A DNA stretch of 6,266 bases from an uncultured Clostridia bacterium. GTDB lineage: Bacteria; Bacillota; Clostridia; Oscillospirales; Acutalibacteraceae. Below the pieces are notes generated by a model that ran no database searches, was not told the DNA's origin, and worked only from the letters and a program-made list of their open reading frames with translations. Every line of letters starts with the position of its first letter. Position 1 is the first letter of the stretch. This document shows, piece by piece, positions 1 through 6,073 of this stretch. The translations under genes were made by a program, and so were the position numbers. Where the stretch lies: NCBI GenBank assembly GCA_944384865.1, contig CALWVC010000086.1, positions 1 through 6,266 on the forward strand, in the 5' to 3' direction.

Positions 1-697
1 CATCCCGCAGTGACCCGATCTGGTCAATCAACCCGCAGGCCACCGCCTCCTCGCCGCTGAGCACTGTCCCGATATCGGTGGCAAGCTCGGTGGTATTATG
101 CAGCATTTTGCGCAGCGCGGCTTCGGTCACACCGGAATGGTCGCAGATAAATTTCACGATCCGGTCCTGCATTTTCTCAAAATAGGAATAAGTCTGCGGC
201 ACGCCGACAACCAGCCCGCTCATCCGCACCGGATGCACCGTCATCGTCGCCGAGGGTACGATAAACGACCGTCGGGCGCAGACCGCCAGCGGCACGCCGA
301 TGGAATGACCGCCGCCCAGAACCAGAGACACCACCGGTTTTTTCATCCCCGCGATCAGCTCGGCGATGGCAAGCCCCGCCTCGACGTCGCCGCCCACGGT
401 ATTTAAAATCACCAAAAGCCCCTGAATCTCCGGATCTTCTTCAATTGCTACCAGCTGCGGAATCACATGTTCATATTTTGTCGCCTTGTTTTGGGAAGAT
501 AAAATATAATGTCCTTCAATCTGCCCGATAATGGTCAGGCAGTGGATCGGATATTTTCCCTGTTTCGGCGTTACCGAGCCGAACTCTTTAATCTGTTCCC
601 CGGCGTCTTCCCCCAGCGCATCCTGCTGCCGGTCGCCGTCGCCGGTTTCAATATCCGGCGCATTTGGTGGGCTGATGATATCGTCTCTGCTATACAT
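1..697 (-). CDS. tepA: TepA-type ClpP-like serine protease, C-terminus cut by window edge
   Basis: A ClpP-fold serine peptidase of the TepA (translocation-enhancing protein, B. subtilis YmfB) subfamily; 232 codons are visible and only a short C-terminal end is missing. The acidic, low-complexity first 45 residues precede the subfamily-typical block IHCLTIIGQIEGH (51-63). NTVGGDVEAGLAIAE (99-113) is the oxyanion/substrate strand. GGGHSIGVP (128-136) carries the nucleophile Ser132, and TMTVHPVR (151-158) carries His155. The third catalytic residue is less certain: the DIGT motif at 208-211 (Asp208) lies close to where ClpP has its Asp. The helix EEAVACGLIDQIG (216-228) is typical of the ClpP C-terminal region. 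The start at 697 is supported by GGGAGGA at 703-709, five bases upstream. Family members are thought to be cytoplasmic; a role in secretion or proteolysis was proposed for B. subtilis but is poorly defined. In many Firmicutes the next gene downstream is spoIIIE/ftsK, which would lie off the left edge (recalled, not seen). It is divergent from the lytTR gene. Confidence 0.88.
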   Translation of the reverse strand, partial: MYSRDDIISPPNAPDIETGDGDRQQDALGEDAGEQIKEFGSVTPKQGKYPIHCLTIIGQIEGHYILSSQNKATKYEHVIPQLVAIEEDPEIQGLLVILNTVGGDVEAGLAIAELIAGMKKPVVSLVLGGGHSIGVPLAVCARRSFIVPSATMTVHPVRMSGLVVGVPQTYSYFEKMQDRIVKFICDHSGVTEAALRKMLHNTTELATDIGTVLSGEEAVACGLIDQIGSLRD

Positions 698-798
698 AGC
701 AATCCTCCCGCATTCTCAGTCTTATCAGTAGTGTGCCTGAAAAAGCGAAGAATAAACATCGGTTATAGCGCCGGCGGCTTAAAATGCAATATATAAAT

Positions 799-827
799 AG
801 TATAACACAATTTCACAGTTTGCACAA
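799..827 (-). promoter_or_regulatory. Sigma-A-type promoter for tepA
   Basis: On the minus strand TTGTGC (822-827) and TATACT (799-804) are separated by exactly 17 bases. Transcription should start near 792, giving a leader of about 95 bases before the tepA start at 697. The -35 hexamer overlaps one copy of the TGTGCAAAC element (818-826), which would be a natural place for a regulator to bind. Assigned from consensus match only. Confidence 0.6.
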
Positions 828-852
828 CCGTTATCTGCCGTTCATAAAAACC

Positions 853-881
853 TTTTCTTCCCTCGTAAAATCTGGTATAAT
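853..881 (+). promoter_or_regulatory. Extended -10 promoter for the lytTR transcript
   Basis: TGGTATAAT (873-881) is a perfect -10 hexamer preceded by the extended-10 TG dinucleotide. The -35 position with a 17-base spacer (853-858, TTTTCT) is weak, which is compatible with an extended -10 promoter. Transcription should start near 888, inside a copy of the TGTGCAAAC element (885-893), and leave about 158 bases of leader before the response regulator. That leader holds the small ORF at 934-1044. Confidence 0.6.
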
Positions 882-933
882 AAGTGTGCAAACAGTTATG
901 ATCCGCAATACATCTATTTTATAGAGGCATTAT

Positions 934-1044
934 ATGCACGTTTGCTCGCCGACAGGGCGGCCGCATGTCCGCTCTTTGGGAAACATTCTGAAAAAACAAA
1001 CCTGTTGTTTGCGATTTTTATCAATATCTCGGGAGGAACTGTAA
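934..1044 (+). CDS. Candidate 36-residue leader peptide ORF upstream of lytTR
   Basis: A short reading frame starts with ATG at 934, six bases after AGAGG (923-927), and ends with TAA at 1042-1044, one base before the response-regulator ATG at 1046. The lytTR ribosome binding site (GGGAGGA, 1031-1037) lies inside its last codons. Ribosomes reading this ORF would therefore uncover or pass through that site, the geometry expected for translational coupling or a regulatory leader. The predicted peptide starts MHVCSPTGRP, has a KKQTCC block (20-25) and ends SREEL; three cysteines stand at 4, 24 and 25. There is no signal peptide and I recognise no family. It could be a chance ORF in a 158-base leader; start, stop and RBS placement are the only evidence. 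Confidence 0.35.
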   Translation: MHVCSPTGRPHVRSLGNILKKQTCCLRFLSISREEL

Positions 1045-1045
1045 C

Positions 1046-1768
1046 ATGTATATCCGTTGTGCGATTTGCGACGACCAACCCGATCTGTTGCAAAATCTGC
1101 ACCGAACGCTGGACGCCATCGCCGAAAACTTGCAGATCGATCTGGCCGTCTTTCCGTTTTCGAGCGGTCGGAACCTTTTGTATGAGATCCAGGATCAAAC
1201 CACATATGATATCGTGATTCTGGACATCGAAATGCCGGGAAAAAGCGGTATTGAAACCGCCCGGGATATCCGGCAGTATGACGACGACTGTTTGATCCTT
1301 TTTCTGACCTCTCATCTGGAATATGCGGCGGAGGCTTATGAGCTGAACATTTTCAGATACATCCCCAAACCCAAACTGTCCGAAAAGCTGCCCGCCGCCA
1401 TTGCGGACGCAGCCCGACAGTTACAGACACGATGTAAACAATGTTATCTGATCTCTAAACCACATCTGGTGGAGAAGATTCCGTTCCAGAACATTGTATA
1501 TATTTTAAAAGACGGCAAATATTGCACGCTGTTTTGCCGCGACAACCAGACCGTCAGCGTCCGCAAGCCGATTGCAGCCGTCCTGCGGGAACTGCCCGGC
1601 GATCTTTTTACGCGCGTCGACCGGGGCTGTATCGTGAATATGCAGCATGCCCGCCGGCTGGAAAACCACACGCTGCTATGCTGTAACGGCATACGGCTGC
1701 CTGTCAGCCGCTCGAAATTACAGACGGTCCGGCAGCAGTTTTTCAGGGTTCGCGGCAGCTATCTGTAA
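1046..1768 (+). CDS. LytTR-family response regulator (AgrA/LytR type), no adjacent kinase
   Basis: A 240-residue cytoplasmic transcription regulator with an N-terminal receiver domain (about 3-125) and a C-terminal LytTR DNA-binding domain (about 136-238). The receiver has the acidic pocket Asp9-Asp10 (CDDQ), the phospho-acceptor Asp60 in VILDIEMPGKSG, the switch residue Thr88 in FLTS, and Lys108 in the RYIPKP motif, so it appears competent for phosphorylation. In the LytTR domain, IPFQNIVYILKDGKY (145-159), FTRVDRGCIVNM (188-199) and RLPVSRSKLQTVR (217-229) are typical. Length is normal for the AgrA/VirR/LytR family. The start at 1046 has an excellent RBS, GGGAGGA at 1031-1037. Family members usually pair with a histidine kinase and often control peptide signalling, bacteriocins or envelope genes. 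No kinase gene lies on either side here, so the regulator is an orphan or is controlled from elsewhere. Its target genes cannot be inferred. Confidence 0.9.
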   Translation: MYIRCAICDDQPDLLQNLHRTLDAIAENLQIDLAVFPFSSGRNLLYEIQDQTTYDIVILDIEMPGKSGIETARDIRQYDDDCLILFLTSHLEYAAEAYELNIFRYIPKPKLSEKLPAAIADAARQLQTRCKQCYLISKPHLVEKIPFQNIVYILKDGKYCTLFCRDNQTVSVRKPIAAVLRELPGDLFTRVDRGCIVNMQHARRLENHTLLCCNGIRLPVSRSKLQTVRQQFFRVRGSYL

Positions 1769-2089
1769 TGTAAATGTCGTCAGGCGACATGCCTATCTCT
1801 GAACCAGCCCCTTTGCCGTAAGCCAGTGATAACTTTTGTTCATTTCAGGGACAAAAATCTGCAAATAAAGGACACATGCCCCCAGACGCCTGTTTTTTCT
1901 CTATAATATTGTTGTCTGATTCAAAAATGCGCAACCATTTTAAGCAGAATCTGCCGACAGATAAAGTTGCCGCGAGTTTCCACCTTACGGCAGCCAGATT
2001 TGTGAATCTGATAGAATCATTTATACATTTCATCATTACAATCTTCTTTGCCGTTATTCCAATCTGTTGTTGGTTCACTGTGGGCAGAG
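1769..2089 (+). other. Non-coding stretch downstream of lytTR
   Basis: About 320 bases without a convincing gene, visibly more AT-rich than the flanking coding regions. It is the likely 3' part of the lytTR transcript running to the terminator at 2090-2120. It contains a six-base-pair hairpin just after the stop codon (ATGTCG 1774-1779 with CGACAT 1785-1790, no following T run), a hairpin CAGATT/AATCTG (1995-2010), a TATAAT at 1902-1907 without a recognisable -35, and four AATCTG words (1856, 1948, 2005, 2061). A 76-codon frame at 1876-2106 ends inside the terminator loop and has poorly spaced RBS bases, so I do not call it. A small RNA of roughly 200 bases ending at the terminator is possible but not shown. 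Confidence 0.4.
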
Positions 2090-2120
2090 AAAGAGCCGGA
2101 TTATAAATCCGGCTCTTTTT
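2090..2120 (+). terminator. Strong intrinsic terminator, probably bidirectional
   Basis: A perfect 13-base-pair inverted repeat, AAAGAGCCGGATT (2090-2102) and AATCCGGCTCTTT (2106-2118), has a three-base ATA loop and runs into a T tract (2116-2120). This is a textbook rho-independent terminator for plus-strand transcription from lytTR. On the minus strand the stem is followed by a weaker pyrimidine run, CTCTTTCTCT, so it may also end the ECF operon, whose last gene stops at 2189. A shared terminator between convergent genes fits the layout. Confidence 0.9.
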
Positions 2121-2188
2121 ATTCTGATCACCGCAGCAAAACAGCGCTGTTCACCGGCGGCACTCAGACAGGGCTGCGCGTCCTTCTT

Positions 2189-4885
2189 TTATGAAAAAAG
2201 CCCATATTTTTGATCGACGCGGTCCAATCTGCCCACCATCGGCTCTGCCAGCAAAAACAAAAACACAGCCGTCGCCAGCGCATAAACCAGATTCATCGGC
2301 AGCCCCGCCGTCCAATAAGCCAGCAGCGACGGCAGACGCAACGGTGCGCGGGCTATAATGGCGGTCGCCGTATCCATAACGCCGCCATACAGCAGCAACA
2401 CCGCAAAAAAACCAAACACCGACAGCGACAGCCGGCCACCACGGCGAAATACCACGTTTCTGCTATATAGAATCCCTGCCAGAAAACCGATCAGCCCGGT
2501 GGAAAACATTTGCCACGGCGTCCATGGTCCCTGCCCGAAAAAGATATTGGAAACCAGCATGGTCATCGAGCCTACCAGAAACCCCGTTTCGCCGCCCAGT
2601 GCCACGCCCGCAATCACCGTCAGCGCCGCCACCGGCTTAAACTGCGGAAACATATACAGCGCGCTGCGTCCCGCTACACCCAGCGCACAGAGCACGGCAA
2701 TCACAACCAATTCCCGCGCCTGCGGTCTGCGTCCCTCAAAGGTCAGAAAAAACGGCAGCATCGCTTCTAACAGCACCAATAAAGAAACTGCCAGCGCACG
2801 TTGTTCCCCAAAAGCAATCAACCCGACGGTCACAGTGACGGGGATCGCCAGCAACAGTATGACAACCGCAAATCTGGTTCGTTTGGGCAGCTTACGTCGG
2901 GCCGGGAGCGACGGCACACCCCGGCGTTGCGTCCGCCGCCCAGCGCTTGCCGCCGCAAACAGCAACACCGCGGCCGCCAGCAGCACGTAGGGCGCAAAAA
3001 TTTCCATAGACGACAAAACCGGTAACCGCACTATGCCCAGTGCAGACAGCGCCGCAATCACCAAACACAGCACACCGGCAGTTCCCGCGAAAAAGCGCCA
3101 TATTCGGCGGCCTTTACTTTGTGAATGCACGCTGCCTGACGGCGCGCCTGTATCCGCATCTGCCGCACCCGCACGATCTGGCGGCGCAGGCGGCAGATCC
3201 AACGGTAAGCCGGGCCGCGCCGGCGGATCGCCGCCACAGGCCGTGATAATATCCGCCGCCGTCACCGCCCCCGGGATGATCCCCTTCGCCATTCGGCAAG
3301 CAGCCGTGGTATAAAACCGGTTTTCACTGAAAAATGCGCGGGGGGGATTCTCGCTGACAATGCTCCCGTTAAAAAACAGTGCGCAGCGATGGGCATAGCT
3401 TGCGCAAAACTCTATATCATGGCTGACCAGCACGATGGCGATATGCTGCTGCAACAGCCGCTGCAAAATAGCGGCAAACCGGCGCTTAAACGCCGCATCC
3501 ATCCCTTTGGTCGGCTCGTCCAACAATAACACCTGCGGCGAAAGCAACAATACCTTGGCCAGCGCCGCCCGCTGCTGCTCCCCGCCGGACAGATCATAGG
3601 GATGCTGTTGCGCCTGCGCTTGTAGATCGCACAACCGAAGCATAGACTGTACCCGCTCATGCCGCGCCTGTTGCGATAATTCACGGCCGTCAACCATTTC
3701 CTCCAGCTCCTGCCGCACGGTAGAACAGGTGAACAGCGTCTGCGGATTTTGCGGCAACACCCCTAACAGCCCGTCAAACAAATTGCCGATTTGCTGGGCC
3801 GGCCGGCCGCACAACCGGATCTGTCCGCGATACGGCCGGTGTGCGCCGGTAACTATGGAAAGCATCGTGCTCTTTCCGGTACCGTTGCCGCCCAGAACCG
3901 CCAGCAATTCTCCCGGCCGAACCCGCAGTGAAACGCCTTTCAACACATCCGGCCCATGTCTGTCATAGCGAAACCACACGTTGTCAATTTCCAGCGCCGG
4001 CGCGCCGTCCGCCGGCGGCGCATTTTCCTGTGGGACGGGCCGCAGCGAATGGGCCGCGGCGTACTGCGTCAGCCACGCCCGGCCTGCGCCGGGTGTCCAC
4101 GGGCACTGCGCGCCGCTGTCCGGCACTGCGGCCCAGATCCGCACCGGCGCCGGCAGTGCGTCAAACATCTGGTTATTCCAGCTTTGAAGCTGCTTACCGA
4201 CCTTCTCCGGCGTGCCGTCTGCTACCAGCCGGCCGGCCTCCATGACCAGCAGACGGTCGCTGTAGGCCAGCACCTCCTCCAGCCGGTGCTCGGCGATCAG
4301 CACCGTCGTGCCCAGCTCCCGGTTGATTCGCCCGACCACCGATAAAAACGCGCTGGCTGCGATGGGATCCAGCTGTGCCGTGGGCTCGTCCAGCAGCAGC
4401 AACTGCGGCTGCATCACCATCACCGACGCAAGATTCAACAGCTGCTTCTGCCCGCCGGACAGTATGCTGACATCCTGTTCAAACCAGTTTTGAATACCGA
4501 AAAAGCTGGCCGTTTCCGCCACGCGGCTGCGGATAACAGCCGGATCTGTTCCCAGGCTTTCCAGCCCAAACGCCAGTTCATGCCACACCCTGTCGGTCAC
4601 GATCTGATTTTCCGGCGATTGCCCGACAAAGCCGATCTGTCCGCTTTGGGTACGGGCATCGACCTGCGCCAGCGGGCGGCCGTCAAACAAAACGACGCCA
4701 CGCCGGTCTCCGTTTGGCGCCAGCGCGCTTTTAAACTGCCGAAGCAGTGTGCTTTTTCCGCAGCCGGACGGACCGCACAGTGTTGCAAACACACCGGCAG
4801 GCAGCGAAAAGCTTATATCACACAGCGCTTGTGTCTGTGCCGACGGATACCGAAAGTTCAGGCCCGCAGCCGAGATGATTTCCAT
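2189..4885 (-). CDS. ECF transporter: two EcfA ATPase domains fused to an S component
   Basis: An 898-residue fusion. ATPase 1 (about 1-235): Walker A GPSGCGKST (38-46), Q-loop Gln89, signature LSGGQ (142-146), Walker B LLLLDEP (162-168), switch His200. ATPase 2 (about 297-520): Walker A GGNGTGKST (332-340), Gln379, LSGGE (432-436), LLLDEP (453-458), His489. All catalytic motifs are intact, so both sites should hydrolyse ATP. The segment FYTTAACRMAKGIIPGAVTA (524-543) is characteristic of tandem ECF ATPases. A Pro/Ala-rich linker (about 551-592) leads to hydrophobic helices near 598-618, 628-646, 672-692 and 696-714, then an S-component domain (about 722-885) with PQARELVVIAVLCALGVAGR (721-740), GGETGFLVG (764-772) and GPWTPWQMFSTGLIGFLAG (786-804). 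The start at 4885 has AAAGGAGG at 4893-4900 seven bases upstream; an in-frame ATG 14 codons earlier lacks such a site. The gene overlaps the end of ecfT by 28 bases. It should import a vitamin or similar micronutrient; the substrate is unassigned. Usually these modules are separate proteins. Confidence 0.92.
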   Translation of the reverse strand: MEIISAAGLNFRYPSAQTQALCDISFSLPAGVFATLCGPSGCGKSTLLRQFKSALAPNGDRRGVVLFDGRPLAQVDARTQSGQIGFVGQSPENQIVTDRVWHELAFGLESLGTDPAVIRSRVAETASFFGIQNWFEQDVSILSGGQKQLLNLASVMVMQPQLLLLDEPTAQLDPIAASAFLSVVGRINRELGTTVLIAEHRLEEVLAYSDRLLVMEAGRLVADGTPEKVGKQLQSWNNQMFDALPAPVRIWAAVPDSGAQCPWTPGAGRAWLTQYAAAHSLRPVPQENAPPADGAPALEIDNVWFRYDRHGPDVLKGVSLRVRPGELLAVLGGNGTGKSTMLSIVTGAHRPYRGQIRLCGRPAQQIGNLFDGLLGVLPQNPQTLFTCSTVRQELEEMVDGRELSQQARHERVQSMLRLCDLQAQAQQHPYDLSGGEQQRAALAKVLLLSPQVLLLDEPTKGMDAAFKRRFAAILQRLLQQHIAIVLVSHDIEFCASYAHRCALFFNGSIVSENPPRAFFSENRFYTTAACRMAKGIIPGAVTAADIITACGGDPPARPGLPLDLPPAPPDRAGAADADTGAPSGSVHSQSKGRRIWRFFAGTAGVLCLVIAALSALGIVRLPVLSSMEIFAPYVLLAAAVLLFAAASAGRRTQRRGVPSLPARRKLPKRTRFAVVILLLAIPVTVTVGLIAFGEQRALAVSLLVLLEAMLPFFLTFEGRRPQARELVVIAVLCALGVAGRSALYMFPQFKPVAALTVIAGVALGGETGFLVGSMTMLVSNIFFGQGPWTPWQMFSTGLIGFLAGILYSRNVVFRRGGRLSLSVFGFFAVLLLYGGVMDTATAIIARAPLRLPSLLAYWTAGLPMNLVYALATAVFLFLLAEPMVGRLDRVDQKYGLFS

Positions 4886-5748
4886 GTTTGGGCCTCCTTT
4901 ATATGTAAAATGGCCGGCAGCAGACACAGAATCAGATCGGCGATATAGACCGTCACCGTATAAACGCCGTATACTTGTCCGCCCACGACGGGAAAATAAT
5001 CAAACGAAAGGCCGCCCAACAACCCGCCGGCGGCGATATAAGCCGTCAACAGCAGAATCAACGCCAGCAGGCAGCCGTCCCGCCGTTGAAATCGATAAAT
5101 GGAAAACGCCGTTCGCCCCGGCAGCCCATAGCCCCGGCTTTTCATCGAATCGGCGGTTTCCACCGCATGCTCCATCGACCAGGAAGCCATAACCGACAGA
5201 ATGCGGACACCGTGCCGCATCCGCTGGAGCAGCCGGCCGTTGGACAGATCGCGCCCGATACACCGCTGGGCCTGACGCACCGCCTGAAACTGCGCCCGAA
5301 ACCGGGGCACAAAACGCAGCGTCATCGACAGCACCAGACTCATCGACGGAATCACCCATCCGAACAGATAGACAAACTTGTCTGATGTCATCACCGCCGT
5401 ATAGCAATAAAACCAACTGAGCACCGCGGCCATCAGACAGCCGGCGGCGGCGCCGTATAGCACCGATTCCAGCGTCAGGGGATTGCCGGAGGGCAGCGCA
5501 CATAAAACAGTCAGCCCTCTGTGGTTGAACAGCGGGTTCAACAGCATCACCAGCACCGGCAACGGCAGCAGATAACGAATTTTAAACCGGCCGCTCTGTT
5601 CCCCCCGCAGGCAAAGCGCATAGCCTACCGACGACGCCAGCGAGATCAGCAGACAAACCGGATGCATCAAAAACATGGCGAATACAAGCACCGCGGCAAA
5701 ATAGACCATATTTACAGCCGGATGATATCCCGCAAATCCATCACGCAT
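4858..5748 (-). CDS. ecfT: ECF transporter transmembrane coupling subunit EcfT
   Basis: A 296-residue membrane protein of the CbiQ/EcfT family, which couples ATP hydrolysis in the ATPase pair to toppling of the S component in the membrane. Hydrophobic segments are seen near 13-45, 59-75, 96-118, 126-142, 226-246 and 258-282. The cytoplasmic coupling region between them (about 145-222) has LRFVPRFRAQFQAVRQAQR (144-162) and the motif ADSMKSRGYG (199-208), which contains the short X-Arg-Gly/Ser element known in this family to dock on the ATPases. The length is normal. The start at 5748 is supported by AGGGGG just upstream (about 5756-5761). The stop at 4858-4860 lies 28 bases inside the following ATPase/S fusion gene, whose RBS is in the ecfT coding sequence, so the two genes are almost certainly co-transcribed and translationally coupled. 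It resembles the YkoC-like T proteins paired with tandem ATPases. Confidence 0.9.
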   Translation of the reverse strand: MRDGFAGYHPAVNMVYFAAVLVFAMFLMHPVCLLISLASSVGYALCLRGEQSGRFKIRYLLPLPVLVMLLNPLFNHRGLTVLCALPSGNPLTLESVLYGAAAGCLMAAVLSWFYCYTAVMTSDKFVYLFGWVIPSMSLVLSMTLRFVPRFRAQFQAVRQAQRCIGRDLSNGRLLQRMRHGVRILSVMASWSMEHAVETADSMKSRGYGLPGRTAFSIYRFQRRDGCLLALILLLTAYIAAGGLLGGLSFDYFPVVGGQVYGVYTVTVYIADLILCLLPAILHIKEAQTWKSSRLRA

Positions 5749-5763
5749 CCGTCAACCCCCTAT

Positions 5764-5799
5764 GCCGGTATTGATCAGGCCGTTACAGCCAATCCCGGC
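5764..5799 (-). promoter_or_regulatory. Inverted repeat in the ecfT leader, next to the RBS
   Basis: On the minus strand GCCGGGATTG (5799-5790) pairs with CAATACCGGC (5773-5764) with a single mismatch and a 16-base loop. The ecfT ribosome binding site, AGGGGG, begins a few bases after the stem. There is no T run, so it is not a terminator. It may shield the RBS or serve as a protein-binding leader element. It matches no riboswitch class that I know, and the whole leader (about 72 bases from the predicted start site) is too short for a cobalamin riboswitch. Confidence 0.35.
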
Positions 5800-5827
5800 G
5801 CAAAACGCCCATATCATAGACAAGTTT

Positions 5828-5856
5828 ATTATACTGTAGAACCGGATAAAGCGCAA
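5828..5856 (-). promoter_or_regulatory. Sigma-A-type promoter of the ecfT operon
   Basis: On the minus strand TTGCGC (5851-5856) and a perfect TATAAT (5828-5833) are separated by 17 bases. Transcription should start near 5821, about 72 bases before the ecfT start codon. This is the only good promoter seen upstream of the two transporter genes, and it supports a two-gene operon starting here and not read-through from the XRE-type gene to the right. Confidence 0.65.
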
Positions 5857-5874
5857 GCCGGAAAAACCGATTTA

Positions 5875-6051
5875 TCAACCCGGCCGGCAAGCGTGCAAAC
5901 AAAATTCTCTGCCCGCACTGATAATATGCTGCATTTTTTGTAACAGGATCTCTCTGGCGTTCGTACAGGCCTTTAAAATTTTTTCTGTTGCGACAAACCA
6001 CTCTGAAAACGCGCCAACCGGAACATGAACAGCGTCTACTTCAGCACGCAT
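5875..6051 (-). CDS. Possible 58-residue hypothetical protein
   Basis: A short frame starting with ATG at 6051 and closed by tandem stops TGA TAA. Its predicted product begins MRAEVDAVHVPVGAFSEW, has a helical, mixed-charge middle (ATEKILKACTNAREILLQKM, 21-40) and ends with ACRPG. The composition looks more protein-like than the competing frames here, which are arginine-rich or stop-broken. There is no good RBS (only AGAAAAG upstream) and no family that I recognise. The end overlaps no other feature and lies 19 bases upstream of the ecfT -35 hexamer. It may be a genuine small protein, part of a decayed gene together with the 30-codon frame at 6074-6166, or chance. Confidence 0.25.
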   Translation of the reverse strand: MRAEVDAVHVPVGAFSEWFVATEKILKACTNAREILLQKMQHIISAGREFCLHACRPG

Positions 6052-6073
6052 AGAAAAACGCTTTTCTGACTTG

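Noticed and set aside
815..900. GTT-containing words resembling LytTR binding repeats (815-823, 827-835, 892-900)
   Set aside because: Each misses the consensus at one or more positions, and the spacings (12 and 65 bases) do not fit the roughly 21-22-base periodicity of LytTR direct repeats.
1876..2106. 76-codon plus-strand frame with a hydrophobic C-terminal segment
   Set aside because: Its stop codon is in the loop and arm of the terminator, its AAAGGA lies only three bases from the ATG, and no family resemblance is seen. It looks like a chance frame in AT-rich DNA.
2140..2151. Perfect palindrome AACAGCGCTGTT downstream of the ECF operon
   Set aside because: It is short, has no T run or second copy, and lies between the operon stop and the stronger terminator. 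It is consistent with chance.
2358..2990. Long plus-strand frames across the transporter genes, including a 210-codon one
   Set aside because: They are antisense to the well-supported ECF fusion gene, have low-complexity Ser/Thr/Pro/Arg-rich products, no RBS and no recognisable motif. They are shadows of GC-rich coding sequence.
3340..3346. Run of seven G (C in the coding strand) inside the fusion gene, as a possible phase-variation switch
   Set aside because: Seven is short for slipped-strand switching, and the frame is continuous on both sides. It is only worth remembering as a possible sequencing-error site.
4886..4927. Fourteen-codon N-terminal extension of the ATPase/S fusion from an earlier in-frame ATG
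   Set aside because: The added residues lie outside the ABC fold, and the ATG at 4885 has a near-perfect AAAGGAGG seven bases upstream that the earlier ATG lacks.
5783..6001. 72-codon minus-strand frame upstream of ecfT
   Set aside because: It runs through the predicted ecfT promoter and leader, is Arg-rich, has no RBS, and competes with a more protein-like frame.
6052..6067. Hairpin AGAAAA/TTTTCT as a terminator for the XRE-type gene
   Set aside because: The stem is entirely A-T apart from one pair and no T tract follows on the minus strand.
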